Positions 44,322-53,160 of a stretch of DNA of 64,000 nt are shown one piece after another. Origin of the DNA: Candidatus Obscuribacter phosphatis (lineage in GTDB: Bacteria > Cyanobacteriota > Vampirovibrionia > Obscuribacterales > Obscuribacteraceae); assembly GCA_001899315.1 (NCBI GenBank), contig MOYA01000001.1:621105-685104 (forward strand). Direction: 5' to 3'. The translations under genes and the position numbers were made by a program. Position 1 is the stretch's first letter. The number at the start of each line of letters is the position of its first letter. The notes under the pieces are model-generated. The model did no database searches. It saw nothing but the letters and a program-made list of their open reading frames with translations, and had not been told where the DNA came from.

Positions 44322-45056
44322 GTGCGACGCATATTGGGCATCGATCCCGGCACAGCCACGGTTGGCTTCGGGGTGGTGGAATTTCACTTCCCGAACTCAT
44401 TTACATATGTAGCCTCAGGTGTCATTTCAACGCCCAAAACAATGACCACCGGCGAGCGTTTGAAGATGATTCGAGAAGATATCCTAGCGATCATCGATGA
44501 ATATAGCCCTGATGAGACAGCTGTTGAAGCCCTATTTTTCTTTAAGAATGCTAAGACTCTAGTGCCGGTGGCGCAGGCTCGGGGTGTGATCTTGGAAGCA
44601 TTAGCCTGTCGCAGTCATATACCGGGTGAATATACGCCGATGCAGGTCAAATTACAGATCTCGGGTTATGGCAAGGCCGAGAAGGCTGATGTGCAGTGGT
44701 CTGTAGCCCAGCTGCTCGGATTGAATCGCATTGTCAAACCCGATGATGCTTCCGACGCTCTGGCTATCGCCGTTTGCCATGCCCGAATGCATATCGATGC
44801 GGGGCTTAAGCATTCAGGCGTGCTCAAAGCCGCCAGTCTAAAATCCGGTGTTAAATCCGATGTTAAATCCGGTGTTAAATCCGATGCAAAGTCCGATGCA
44901 ATATCCGGTGCAAAATCTGATGCAAAATCCGGGGTAAAAACAGATTTTAAATCCGGTTTAAAAGCAGATGAAAAAGCCGGCGCAAAATCAGACGCCGACG
45001 CAAACGTCAAAAATGCAATTCAACCCCCGCCAAAGCACAGTTTAACCAGGGTCTGA
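44322..45056 (+). CDS. ruvC: Holliday junction resolvase RuvC with long repetitive tail
   Basis: 244 residues from a GTG start; typical RuvC is about 160-170. The catalytic acids are visible in GIDPGTATVGFG (Asp), ETAVEALFF (Glu) and DDASDALAIAVCH (Asp pair), with KLQISGYGKAEKADVQ between. It cuts four-way junctions after RuvAB branch migration. The extra 70 residues form a Lys/Ser/Asp/Gly tail of K-S-(G/D)-(V/A) tetrapeptides encoded by a 12-bp tandem repeat. Its 3' end overlaps the convergent membrane-protein gene by 37 bases. Confidence 0.95.
   Translation: MRRILGIDPGTATVGFGVVEFHFPNSFTYVASGVISTPKTMTTGERLKMIREDILAIIDEYSPDETAVEALFFFKNAKTLVPVAQARGVILEALACRSHIPGEYTPMQVKLQISGYGKAEKADVQWSVAQLLGLNRIVKPDDASDALAIAVCHARMHIDAGLKHSGVLKAASLKSGVKSDVKSGVKSDAKSDAISGAKSDAKSGVKTDFKSGLKADEKAGAKSDADANVKNAIQPPPKHSLTRV
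44841..44996. repeat. 12-bp tandem repeat x13 in the ruvC tail
   Basis: Thirteen in-frame units of AAATCCGGTGTT/AAATCCGATGCA type. The first four are almost identical and the later ones are progressively degenerate. Confidence 0.95.
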
Positions 45057-45697
45057 ATTGTTCTTCCGGCAAATAAAAGTGTCAAAGTGAGCACTGCTCG
45101 CCTCATGACAGCGCTAGTGTCTTCGGCTTTATCGGATTTGTCTTGAGATTCGCTAGCAGTTGCTTCGCTAATTTTTGCTTCTTTTATGTTTGCTTCGTTT
45201 ATATTTGCTTCTGTAATATTTGCTTTGTTTATATTTGCTTCGCTGGCTAAGGCAAGGGCCAGCATTGCCACCGCACCTGATACCATTAGCGGTTCTGGTC
45301 CGGCTAAGCCGCAGACGAGGAAGAGATACCAAAGGCGCTTTTGGCAAAGCTCGTAGAGCGAGATTATAAGCGGGATTTGCGCCGCCACAATCAGTGTGCG
45401 CCCAATTAGAGCCGCCGGCTGAAACAGTTTTTCTAGGTTTGAGATTGTCAGAGGCGGGCTGGTTTCTGCTTTGTATATAAGAAAGGCGGCAGCCGAAGCC
45501 AGGATAAAGACCAAGGCGAAGTGTGCTTTAGAGAGCTTGCCCTTTAGTATGGTGACGCCGCTGTTTTGTTTGGTCTTGGCAAAATAAAGAGCGACAAAGA
45601 CGCTGTAAATCAGGGGTGAAAACGTCGGCTTGCTTTCGAACAAGGGCAGAAAGGGCAGCAGTCCCGATGCTAGTAAAAGCTGGTCTTTTCTAGTCAC
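45020..45697 (-). CDS. hypothetical membrane protein
   Basis: 225 residues with about five hydrophobic segments (LLLASGLLPFLPLF, ALVFILASAAAFLIY, LIVAAQIPLIISL, PLMVSGAVAMLALALA and a C-terminal helix). Between the last two helices lies a NI.EA pentapeptide repeat encoded by 15-bp units. No family recognised. It overlaps the BtuF-like gene upstream by four bases, so the two are likely translated together. An archaeosortase-like or transport-accessory role is not supported by any motif. Confidence 0.65.
   Translation of the reverse strand: MTRKDQLLLASGLLPFLPLFESKPTFSPLIYSVFVALYFAKTKQNSGVTILKGKLSKAHFALVFILASAAAFLIYKAETSPPLTISNLEKLFQPAALIGRTLIVAAQIPLIISLYELCQKRLWYLFLVCGLAGPEPLMVSGAVAMLALALASEANINKANITEANINEANIKEAKISEATASESQDKSDKAEDTSAVMRRAVLTLTLLFAGRTIQTLVKLCFGGG
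45171..45245. repeat. 15-bp tandem repeat x5 in coding region
   Basis: Five units of ATATTTGCTTCGTTT type, in frame, encode the NI(N/T/K)EA repeat between two membrane helices. Confidence 0.9.
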
Positions 45698-46638
45698 AGT
45701 TTTAGCCAGGCATCTTTGTATTTGAAGCCGCTGCCGCCTGCAAACAATTGAGGGTGAAAGATCTCGGCCAGCATCTCTAGTGAATCGACCAGGCGCGGTC
45801 CAGGTCTATTAAAGTATTGATTGCCGTCAGCTACGTATAGTCGCCCGTTTTGCACGGCGCGCAATTTTTGGAAGCGGGGATTATTGAGTAAGACCGGCAT
45901 TTCTTCAAGAGTCTTTTTGTTGTCGAAGCCGCAAGGCGTGACCACGATTATGTCGGCGTCTCTTGCCACCAAATCATCTAACGACATCCAAGGCGAGTGC
46001 TTGCCGCTCTCTCCAAACAAGTTGATGCCCCCGGCCATTTCAACCAGTTCAGGCATCCAGTTGCCTGCCGCCATAAGCGGTTCTATCCATTCAATCACCG
46101 CTACAGTCGGCTTGCTATCTTGGGGCAGGGCGCGCTCGGTCAGCTCTCTGACGGCATCTATTCGTTTGCGCGCCGCCTTTTCCAAGGCTTCTCCTTCTGA
46201 TACCGCATTTAGTGCGGCAGCGACACGCCGCAAGTCGCTAAAATAGTCCTCAAGGCAATTGGGCTCTAGGGCAATAATCTGCGGGCGGCTGGCAATGAGG
46301 GCGCAGGCCGCTTCTTCTACATCCCTCAGGCTGACGGCACAGACTTCGCACTGGGCTTGGGTAATGATATGACTGGGGGCTAGTTCGTCCAGTTTTTCCG
46401 CGTCCACTAAATAGACGCTCAGCGATTTAGCCAAGATCTCCTTGACCCGGTCATCTATTTCTTTACTGCTGCCCTCGACGTTGAATTTTGGTGCGGTACA
46501 AACTGGAAGCTCTTTCACACTTTGAGGAAAGTCGCATTCATGCGATCTGCCCACCATGAAGTGTCCTAGACCAAGGGCATGCACCAATTCGGTGGAACTG
46601 GCTATGAGCGAGACAATACGTAAATCTTTTTGAGCCAT
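45694..46638 (-). CDS. BtuF-like cobalamin/metal-chelate binding protein without signal peptide
   Basis: 314 residues of the periplasmic-binding-protein (cluster A-II) type: RIVSLIASSTELVHALGLG, VGRSHECDFP, and a C-terminal DIIVVTPCGFD and GRLYVADGNQYFNRPGPR. These match the cytoplasmic or unanchored BtuF-like family. No signal peptide or lipobox is present, and no BtuC/BtuD genes lie nearby, so it may not work as a transport protein. It overlaps the membrane-protein gene by four bases. Confidence 0.85.
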   Translation of the reverse strand: MAQKDLRIVSLIASSTELVHALGLGHFMVGRSHECDFPQSVKELPVCTAPKFNVEGSSKEIDDRVKEILAKSLSVYLVDAEKLDELAPSHIITQAQCEVCAVSLRDVEEAACALIASRPQIIALEPNCLEDYFSDLRRVAAALNAVSEGEALEKAARKRIDAVRELTERALPQDSKPTVAVIEWIEPLMAAGNWMPELVEMAGGINLFGESGKHSPWMSLDDLVARDADIIVVTPCGFDNKKTLEEMPVLLNNPRFQKLRAVQNGRLYVADGNQYFNRPGPRLVDSLEMLAEIFHPQLFAGGSGFKYKDAWLKL

Positions 46639-46674
46639 GCCGTACCTAAGTTGACTTATTGCGTTTATCTATCC

Positions 46675-46753
46675 CAAGAACTTATCTCAAGAACTTATCC
46701 CAAGAACTTGTCCCAACAACTTATCTCAAGAACTCATCTCCAAGAACTTATCT
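46675..46753. repeat. 13-bp tandem repeat x6
   Basis: Six units of CAAGAACTTATCT in intergenic DNA upstream of the BtuF-like gene, four of them near identical. Confidence 0.92.
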
Positions 46754-46820
46754 GAATGCAGCCTAGTTTAGCGGTTGACCTACAGAAAAAAGCTAGCCAA
46801 AAGCTGCTTACATTTGTTTT

Positions 46821-46895
46821 GAAAGTCTATTCTGAAATTCTATTTTGAAAATCTATTCTGAAAGTCTATTTTAAAAGTCTAGCTTGAAAGTCGAG
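46821..46895. repeat. 13-bp tandem repeat x5-6
   Basis: Units of GAAAGTCTATTCT type in the same intergenic region. The repeat unit is unrelated in sequence to the nearby CAAGAACTTATCT array. No gene lies between 46639 and 47040. Confidence 0.9.
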
Positions 46896-47040
46896 GGCAG
46901 AGGCTAGAAGCATTCTGAACTTGAAAAGATTAGATGATGTCAATCTTATTGAGGGCATTTATCAAGAATTCTCATGCGAAAGAGACAATGTAAAGTGCTA
47001 TAGTTAAATGGTTCACAGCTCATCATTTTTCGGGGTGTCC

Positions 47041-48042
47041 ATGCTCCCGTATACTCTTGCAATTGCTTCGTCACTTCTTGTATACGGTGCCTGCCAATTA
47101 TTGGTGGTCTGGCTCTATGGCGCCAGTGACCGACTGGCGGCGATGTTCCCCGGCAAAAATAATGTTCTTTATCTAACTGCTTTTCTGGTTTCGCTCTGCA
47201 ATTGTCTTGCCTGCGCCGGTGCGGTCTTGACTGCTTCTTCGGCGCAGCCGCGGCTGCGTCTGCGCAACAATGTCTTGGTCACAGCCCTTGTTGCCTTCCT
47301 CATTGGCTGTCTGCAGTTGGCTTCGCTTGTCTTGCTTTTCGACAATGGTGCCAAGGTTGGGCTCGGCTCTGAGTTGATGGTTATTTCAGTGGTCTACTAT
47401 GGCGGGCTGCTCACCACCGGAGCTGTGGCTTGTTTTATATATGAACGAATCAATTCGGTCTTTCTCATCCAGAAGAGAGAAGCTTTCGAAGTACTGGCTG
47501 AGCCCAGTCCTTACAACCAGGCCCTGGCTCGTCTAGAGCTTCGCCCTGATGCCAAGCCTTTCGCGCAGTTGTTTGAAAAGTCGCCCCAGGGTGGCAACCT
47601 TGTCGATGATGTGGAAAGAACGGTGATTACTTCTGCCATTTCGGCAGGCAACCTGCACGTGGAAGAAGCCATAACTTTCTTCGACTACGATTTGATTTTG
47701 TTGGAAGACGAGCTATTGCGCATGCGCCCCGATCCCGAGGCTTATATCTCAGCCATGCGGCTTGGCATAGCCATCGAGAAAGATCAAGGTTATGCCAATT
47801 GTCGAGCCCGCAACTATACCTTCAGCCAGCTGATGAAAGACCTGTCCATGCGCCTGGCTGTGTCCGAGGTGGGCGGCATACAGTGGTCCGAATTGGCTGA
47901 CGATATGGCTGGTTACGGCAGAGTTTCCTTCGAGCAGAGGCATGTTCTCGTGCAAGAGCTCGAATTACAGTTACTCGATGCCCTTGCCCGCCTAAAGAAG
48001 CCCGGTCAAAAAGTTCGCGAACCTCTCCTTGTGCCGGTCTAG
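47041..48042 (+). CDS. hypothetical membrane protein with soluble C-terminal domain
   Basis: About 333 residues from an ATG at 47041 with GGGGTG six bases upstream; a longer frame to 47008 lacks this. The N-terminal 150 residues contain four hydrophobic helices (YTLAIASSLLVYGACQLLV onward). The C-terminal half is soluble and helical, with acidic stretches (FFDYDLILLEDELLRMRPD). No family recognised. Monocistronic and convergent with the AbiTii-like gene. Confidence 0.68.
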   Translation: MLPYTLAIASSLLVYGACQLLVVWLYGASDRLAAMFPGKNNVLYLTAFLVSLCNCLACAGAVLTASSAQPRLRLRNNVLVTALVAFLIGCLQLASLVLLFDNGAKVGLGSELMVISVVYYGGLLTTGAVACFIYERINSVFLIQKREAFEVLAEPSPYNQALARLELRPDAKPFAQLFEKSPQGGNLVDDVERTVITSAISAGNLHVEEAITFFDYDLILLEDELLRMRPDPEAYISAMRLGIAIEKDQGYANCRARNYTFSQLMKDLSMRLAVSEVGGIQWSELADDMAGYGRVSFEQRHVLVQELELQLLDALARLKKPGQKVREPLLVPV

Positions 48043-48076
48043 CAAGAAGCTAGCCAGTTTTACTCTTTACCGAGCT

Positions 48077-48574
48077 TCAGCTGCCGGCGGCGCTGGTCTC
48101 TGATACCTTGTCAAGAATGGCTATAAATTCGTTGCGGAAAGTGGCGATAATGCGCCTCAGTTCAGACTTCTGGCATTCACAGATGACCCCGCCGCCGCCT
48201 GCGCCCATAAAGGCTGTCAGTTCAGGCACTTCCACCAGCGACATGTCGCCTGGATAGGTGGCAAATTCTTCCAGCCAGGAAATCGGTGAACTGAGGAAGA
48301 TATGCGATTTCTTGGCATAGGGGTGCTTCAGTTCGGTGATTTGTCCATCGGGGGTCATATAGCGCAAAGCGCCTGCCACAATGCGGTACTGGGGCAAGCC
48401 ATGGTCATCGCTCTGGTAATAAGAAACAGCTCCTTCATAGCCGGACAATTCGCTTGCCAGCCAGAGCAGTTTATCGTCGCCAATCTTCCCTCTAAGCTCC
48501 GGAAGGGCTCTGGGCAGGGCTTCGTTGAAGCTTATCTGACCTGATAAGAGTTGATTTTTGAGTTGCTGAAACAC
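48077..48574 (-). CDS. AbiTii-domain-like protein
   Basis: 165 residues. The N-terminus (LLSGQISFNEALPRALPELRG broken by helices), WLASELSGYEGA and GLPQYRIVAGALR match the pattern of the AbiTii domain (L...LL....LS.ALR, W...EL.GY, LPEYR), found in proteins predicted to be linked to abortive infection. The C-terminal half, including a GAGGGGVIC glycine run, is not explained. It stands alone, with no toxin or nuclease partner next to it, so a defence role is only suggested. Confidence 0.65.
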   Translation of the reverse strand: MFQQLKNQLLSGQISFNEALPRALPELRGKIGDDKLLWLASELSGYEGAVSYYQSDDHGLPQYRIVAGALRYMTPDGQITELKHPYAKKSHIFLSSPISWLEEFATYPGDMSLVEVPELTAFMGAGGGGVICECQKSELRRIIATFRNEFIAILDKVSETSAAGS

Positions 48575-48788
48575 AATGCACCTCGTCGGTCGCGCGCCAA
48601 GCTAAGACTGTAGTAAGCGGGAAAACAAAAGCGCGCTAATGTTACCCAGTATTTTGTTCCACGACTATATCAGTTTGTACCTGCCTTTTACTGCTAAAAG
48701 TGCAAAGATTTGCTTGCATGAGACAACTGCACGGGAAGATCCGGCTCTAAGCTGCAATAATCTCTCATGAACAGCAAGGGAGGCGTGC

Positions 48789-49910
48789 ATGACCACCGCT
48801 GATGCCGGACAGAGAAGCTCGGATCTAGCTTCCGATAAAAGCAACGAAATCGACAAAGCCGCCCAAGGCGCGCAGCCGGTTTTGCCTGGCAATTTAGAGC
48901 CGAAACTAGATATGACCGCCATAATCGAGCCGGTTGCCCATGAAATGAAATTGGTTGAAGAGTGGCTCACCACCAATTTGATTGACGACAGCGCCTTTGT
49001 CGGTGACCTTCTCAAGCAACTCTTTATGTCAGGCGGCAAGCGTATACGCCCGCTGGTTTCACTTTTAGCTTCAAAAGCCTCTCTGCAGGACGAAACAGTC
49101 GACCCGCATCACTGCCAAATGTCTCGTCTGCACATCATTCTTGCAGTTTTGACCGAACTGATTCATTCAGCCAGTCTCGTTCACGATGATGTCATAGACA
49201 AGGCCGATACCAGACGCGGCAAGACCACCGTCAATAAGCGCTTCAATGACAAGATGGCCGTGCTCTTGGGCGATTTGCTCTTTGCTCAAGCCTCTATTTG
49301 TTTGGCTCGCATCATGAATCCCAACATCGTCGGGGTTTATGGTCAAGTTCTCGGTGACCTCTGCAGCGGCGAGATAAGCCAAATGCGGCAGCAGTTTTCA
49401 CTCAAGGTCGATTTTGACGCTTATATTCAAAAATCTATCGGTAAGACCGCCTCTTTGATCGCCGCCGGTGCCCATTGCGGGGCAATTCTCAACGCCCGTG
49501 ATAATTCAGTGGTACAAAGTCTGAAAGACTATGGTCTCAACTTGGGTATTTGTTTCCAGATCGTTGACGACCTGCTTGATGTCACCGGTTCGGCTGCCAG
49601 CACAGGTAAACCGGTCGGTGGAGATTTGAAGAACGGTCTCATCACCGCCCCTGGACTTTATATTTTGGAAAGACAAGATGATGTTTCCTCGCGCTTTGCC
49701 GAGCTTATACAGAAAGGCAAAATTGAGGAAGAAGAAGGCTTGCAAGAAGCGATAGCGATTATGAAAGACTATGGCGGTGTGGAGAAAGCCGAAAGGCTGG
49801 CTCAGTCGTATGGCGAGAAAGCCAGACAATCTCTTGCCGTATTGGCTGATTCACCGTCAAGGCAATCACTTTCGGACATCATAGACTATGTGCTTTTGCG
49901 CAAGAGTTGA
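48789..49910 (+). CDS. polyprenyl diphosphate synthase (trans-isoprenyl synthase)
   Basis: 373 residues. It has the GGKRIRP motif, the first Asp-rich motif SLVHDDVIDKAD, GKTASLIAAGAH and the second Asp-rich motif QIVDDLLD. It condenses isopentenyl diphosphate onto an allylic primer to make long-chain prenyl diphosphates for quinone or lipid carriers; chain length cannot be read with confidence. A 45-residue N-terminal extension is not part of the family core. The ATG has GGGAGG six bases upstream. It is the first gene of a run with the Met8-like and cytochrome c biogenesis genes. Confidence 0.95.
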   Translation: MTTADAGQRSSDLASDKSNEIDKAAQGAQPVLPGNLEPKLDMTAIIEPVAHEMKLVEEWLTTNLIDDSAFVGDLLKQLFMSGGKRIRPLVSLLASKASLQDETVDPHHCQMSRLHIILAVLTELIHSASLVHDDVIDKADTRRGKTTVNKRFNDKMAVLLGDLLFAQASICLARIMNPNIVGVYGQVLGDLCSGEISQMRQQFSLKVDFDAYIQKSIGKTASLIAAGAHCGAILNARDNSVVQSLKDYGLNLGICFQIVDDLLDVTGSAASTGKPVGGDLKNGLITAPGLYILERQDDVSSRFAELIQKGKIEEEEGLQEAIAIMKDYGGVEKAERLAQSYGEKARQSLAVLADSPSRQSLSDIIDYVLLRKS

Positions 49911-49929
49911 GGTCTAGAGGAGCGCCACC

Positions 49930-50727
49930 GTGTCCAACCCCGGCGAAAGTCGCAATTCAGTGCTGAATCGAGGGCAGTTCCTACCAATAGGGCTCTATTG
50001 CGGCGGCAAAGAGGTGCTTGTTCTCGGCGCCGGTAAGGGCGCTTTTCCGGAGATCGTCAAACTTCTGGACGGTGGTGCCTCGGTGACTGTGGTAGCTCCC
50101 CATGCCAGTGCCGACCTGCAGTCGGCTCTTCTCACCCATGGTGAGCGCTTGCGCTTCCTCAAGAAAGCGCCGCGTCAGGTGATGCAATTGCTTGACGGCG
50201 AGTTGAAGGCACCATCGATGGTATTGATTTTTGGGCAAGCCCTCGGCAGTGAAGAAAATGAAGATAAGGAAGTAAATGAAGAAGAAGAGCTTGTGGCTTT
50301 CTTCCGCAAAAGGAATATACCAGTATCTGTACAACTGAGACCCTGGCTCTCCGACTTTAGCTTGCCGACTTATCTTAAGCGCGGGCATCTCAAAATTGCC
50401 GTGCACAGCGATCAGGTTTTACCCGGGTTTGAAAAGGTCTTGCTCAGTAGATTGGAAGCTTCTTTGCAGTCGCAACTCGATCGTATGTCAATCTTTATTG
50501 GACAATTGGAAGAACTGCTCGAAACTCATTTGAGCGGCAAAGAAAGCATGAGAAGCCGCCTGGTGGATTCTTTGCAGAATTCAGAAACCTTTCTAGGGGC
50601 TTTGTCCCGCTCTAGTTATGATGAAGCTTTGCGTCTTGCCCAAGAACACTGCACAAAGTTTTTCGGCGTGCAGTCATTCATAGAGGAAGAGCAAGTATTA
50701 GACCAAGAATTAGTTGAGGGACGGTGA
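49930..50727 (+). CDS. Met8/CysG-N-like precorrin-2 dehydrogenase homologue, divergent
   Basis: 265 residues from a GTG start. The N-terminal Rossmann segment LPIGLYCGGKEVLVLGAGKG, the KLLDGGASVTVVAP strand and a LKRGHLKIAVHSDQVLPGFEK segment match siroheme synthase N-terminal proteins, which oxidise precorrin-2 and insert iron. Deviations are present: the GxGxxA loop reads GAGKGA, and the NTDD-type region and the ISTGG..P motif are changed to HSDQVLP. An acidic insert (EENEDKEVNEEEEL) is unusual. Position between the polyprenyl synthase and resB suggests a tetrapyrrole-related role, but activity may be lost. Confidence 0.8.
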   Translation: MSNPGESRNSVLNRGQFLPIGLYCGGKEVLVLGAGKGAFPEIVKLLDGGASVTVVAPHASADLQSALLTHGERLRFLKKAPRQVMQLLDGELKAPSMVLIFGQALGSEENEDKEVNEEEELVAFFRKRNIPVSVQLRPWLSDFSLPTYLKRGHLKIAVHSDQVLPGFEKVLLSRLEASLQSQLDRMSIFIGQLEELLETHLSGKESMRSRLVDSLQNSETFLGALSRSSYDEALRLAQEHCTKFFGVQSFIEEEQVLDQELVEGR

Positions 50728-50733
50728 AATCTC

Positions 50734-52122
50734 ATGTCTGCCTCTTCTAACGAAATGCAAATGAAAGAGACTGCCAATCAGGCGGTTGCCGCGCCAAGAA
50801 AGATTTCGCCCTTGGCTTCGGTGCAGTTATCTGTTTGTCTAATGAGCTTGATGGCTGCCACGGTCTTGCTCGGTGCCTGGTGCCCGCAAGAAGCCCAGGT
50901 CGGTCAAGAGAAAGTCTTTGAGGCTTTTGACAGACAGACGGCTGAATTTCTCATCCGAAGCGGTATCAGTGATATCTTCCATTCGCCGTGGTTTCTTACC
51001 TTAACTGCTCTCATGACCTTAAACATGATTGTGGTCAGCTTTCAGCGGGTCTTTCCCAAGCTCAAGACCTACAAGCGCGATATGCCCTTCTTTGGCGCCA
51101 AAGAAATTGAAAAACTAGCCATTCATCGCAAAGCCGAGCTGAAAGACGGTAGTGATGCGGCTGCGCTTGGTCGTATTGCCAGTTCTTTGACTCGCCTTGG
51201 CTATAAGGTGCAGTTTGGCCAGGGTGAGCATGAAAAGGCGCTCAAGGCTGAAAGCGGCAGATACGGCAGATTGGCTGCCACCATTACTCATATCGGTTTG
51301 CTTAGCATGCTTGCCGGTATAACCATTACCAATTGGACCGGTTTCAACGGCTTCACCCCAGTTCTAGTGGGCGAAAGTCTAAGCTTCAAAGACGCCAAGC
51401 ATGCATCGCTCTGGGTTGGTAAGCTGCCGGAATGGAGAGCCGAAGTGGAAGAGAGTCGGCGCGAGAATTACCCCAGCGGTGAAGCCAAGCAATGGTATTC
51501 CAAGCTGAAAGTGGTTGATGCCTCAGGTAAAGTGCTGAAGACCGGCGAGATTTCAGTCAATAATCCGCTCAGCTTTGACGGTGTAGACATTTATCAGAGC
51601 AGCTGGGGGCTCGATCAAATTGAAGTTTCTTTCAACGGTCAAAAACGCCGACTTTCGCTTAATGCCATGGGTCAGAAATTCGCTGCTTTCTTGCCATTAG
51701 ATCAAGATACTGTGCTGATTATGTCTACCGGTTCGGAAGGCAATGAACTGCGGGTCTTCGCTAAGCGCAAAGAATGGGAAGCGCCTAAGATGCTTGGAAC
51801 CGTGGGCCTTGGCAAAGCGCTCAAGCTGGGCGGTGTCGATATGGTCTTTGAAAAGGCTCTGGCTGTTACCGGACTGCAATATAAATGCGATCCTGGTTTG
51901 CCTATTACCTATGTTGCTTTCATGATCATAATGGTAGGTGTATTTTTAGCGGCTGTACCCCATCGCCATCTTTGGTGCATCATCAAAAATGAAGAGGGCA
52001 AGAATAATCTTTATATCGGCGGCACTTCCCGCAAGGCTAAAGTTGGTTTTGAGAGGTCTTTGGACAAGATTGTCGATGTTGATTTACAGAATGAGTTAAG
52101 TGAGTTGAGTAAAGAGAGTTGA
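50734..52122 (+). CDS. resB: cytochrome c biogenesis protein ResB/Ccs1
   Basis: 462 residues. It has a first membrane helix near residues 30-50 (LASVQLSVCLMSLMAATVL), further helices near 85 and 180, a large extracytoplasmic beta domain with DIYQSSWGLDQIEV, and a final helix (YVAFMIIMVGVFLAAV). ResB works with CcsA/ResC to export haem and attach it to apocytochromes c (system II). The gene begins six bases after the Met8-like gene and ends 16 bases before ccsA. System II is the pathway of cyanobacteria, chloroplasts and Gram-positives. Confidence 0.93.
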   Translation: MSASSNEMQMKETANQAVAAPRKISPLASVQLSVCLMSLMAATVLLGAWCPQEAQVGQEKVFEAFDRQTAEFLIRSGISDIFHSPWFLTLTALMTLNMIVVSFQRVFPKLKTYKRDMPFFGAKEIEKLAIHRKAELKDGSDAAALGRIASSLTRLGYKVQFGQGEHEKALKAESGRYGRLAATITHIGLLSMLAGITITNWTGFNGFTPVLVGESLSFKDAKHASLWVGKLPEWRAEVEESRRENYPSGEAKQWYSKLKVVDASGKVLKTGEISVNNPLSFDGVDIYQSSWGLDQIEVSFNGQKRRLSLNAMGQKFAAFLPLDQDTVLIMSTGSEGNELRVFAKRKEWEAPKMLGTVGLGKALKLGGVDMVFEKALAVTGLQYKCDPGLPITYVAFMIIMVGVFLAAVPHRHLWCIIKNEEGKNNLYIGGTSRKAKVGFERSLDKIVDVDLQNELSELSKES

Positions 52123-52138
52123 GGAGAGGGAGTTTGTC

Positions 52139-53146
52139 GTGACTGACTTACAGATGACTTTGACCAATACTGCCGGAGTTTCTTCGGTAATGTCACTCTG
52201 GGTCTTTATAGTCTCCAATCTATCTAAGCGTTTCCATGATCGCTCGGTCAAGATTGGCAACTGGGTGATGATTCTGGGTTTTGTCTGTCTTACCGCCGCC
52301 ATCATCACCCGTGGCATCGAAGCAGAAAGATTCCCTTTGGCCAATCTCTATGAGTCACTACTGTGGTTCGCCTGGGCCACCATGGGTGGTTTCATATTTG
52401 TTTCCCGCGCTTACGGTATCTATCAGCTTGGGTGGTTGGCTTCACTCACTGCTCTTGTCTTTTTCTTTTATGGCAGCTGCCTGCCCCAAAGTCAGCACGA
52501 CATTACACCTTTGGTGCCGGCACTGGTCAGTTATTGGCGCTGGATTCATGTGCCCCCATTGATTGTTTCTTATGCCATGTTCTTTCTGGCTGGTTTGTCT
52601 GGTCTTCTCAATCTTTGGAAGAGCGAAAAGAAAGTCACCCTCTCTATTTTGGTAGCCACTATAGTTTTGGCTGCCACTGCTATTGGGCTTGGTACTTTCA
52701 ATGACAAAGTGGAAGTCTATGTATTGCAATTGCTTTTTGTCGGAAGCTCACTAATTGGCACCGTCCTAGGCTTTCTCACCCTGGGCAAAGGCAGCTCGGC
52801 TAAGGCGCTCAGCCCTGAAAAAGCTAAAGCAGCAGCCGTGTTCGACGATGTCGGCTACCGCTGTGTGGCCGTCGGTTTTCCACTTTTGACTTTCGGCATT
52901 ATCACCGGCGGACTTTGGGCAAACCATGCCTGGGGCAGCTATTGGTCCTGGGACCCCAAAGAAGACATGGCTCTGGTCACTTGGCTTTCATATGCAGCCT
53001 ATATTCATCTGCGCATACAAAGAGAGCTTAGCGCTGAGAAACTATCGGTGGTGGCAGTACTTGGTCTACTTCTCACCCTTCTTACCTATTTGGGTTTTAA
53101 CTCGCTAGGTTTTGGCGGTTTGCACTCATACGGCAAAATCAAATAA
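52139..53146 (+). CDS. ccsA: cytochrome c biogenesis protein CcsA/ResC
   Basis: 335 residues from a GTG start with GAGAGGGAG just upstream. About eight membrane helices surround the haem-handling motif WGSYWSWDPKEDMALVTW (tryptophan-rich), with flanking conserved His residues, including one in HVPPLIVSYAMFF. It forms the haem channel and synthase with ResB. Last gene of the four-gene run; it ends 14 bp before the convergent kinase gene, leaving no room for a separate terminator. Confidence 0.96.
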   Translation: MTDLQMTLTNTAGVSSVMSLWVFIVSNLSKRFHDRSVKIGNWVMILGFVCLTAAIITRGIEAERFPLANLYESLLWFAWATMGGFIFVSRAYGIYQLGWLASLTALVFFFYGSCLPQSQHDITPLVPALVSYWRWIHVPPLIVSYAMFFLAGLSGLLNLWKSEKKVTLSILVATIVLAATAIGLGTFNDKVEVYVLQLLFVGSSLIGTVLGFLTLGKGSSAKALSPEKAKAAAVFDDVGYRCVAVGFPLLTFGIITGGLWANHAWGSYWSWDPKEDMALVTWLSYAAYIHLRIQRELSAEKLSVVAVLGLLLTLLTYLGFNSLGFGGLHSYGKIK

Positions 53147-53160
53147 CGATAGGCTAGATT

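Noticed and set aside
44666..45010. Asp/Ser/Pro-rich minus-strand frame opposite ruvC
   Set aside because: It is the antisense of the 12-bp repeat tail and has no ribosome-binding site.
46675..46895. Possible CRISPR array
   Set aside because: The repeats are contiguous 13-bp units without spacers of uniform length, and no cas genes are nearby.
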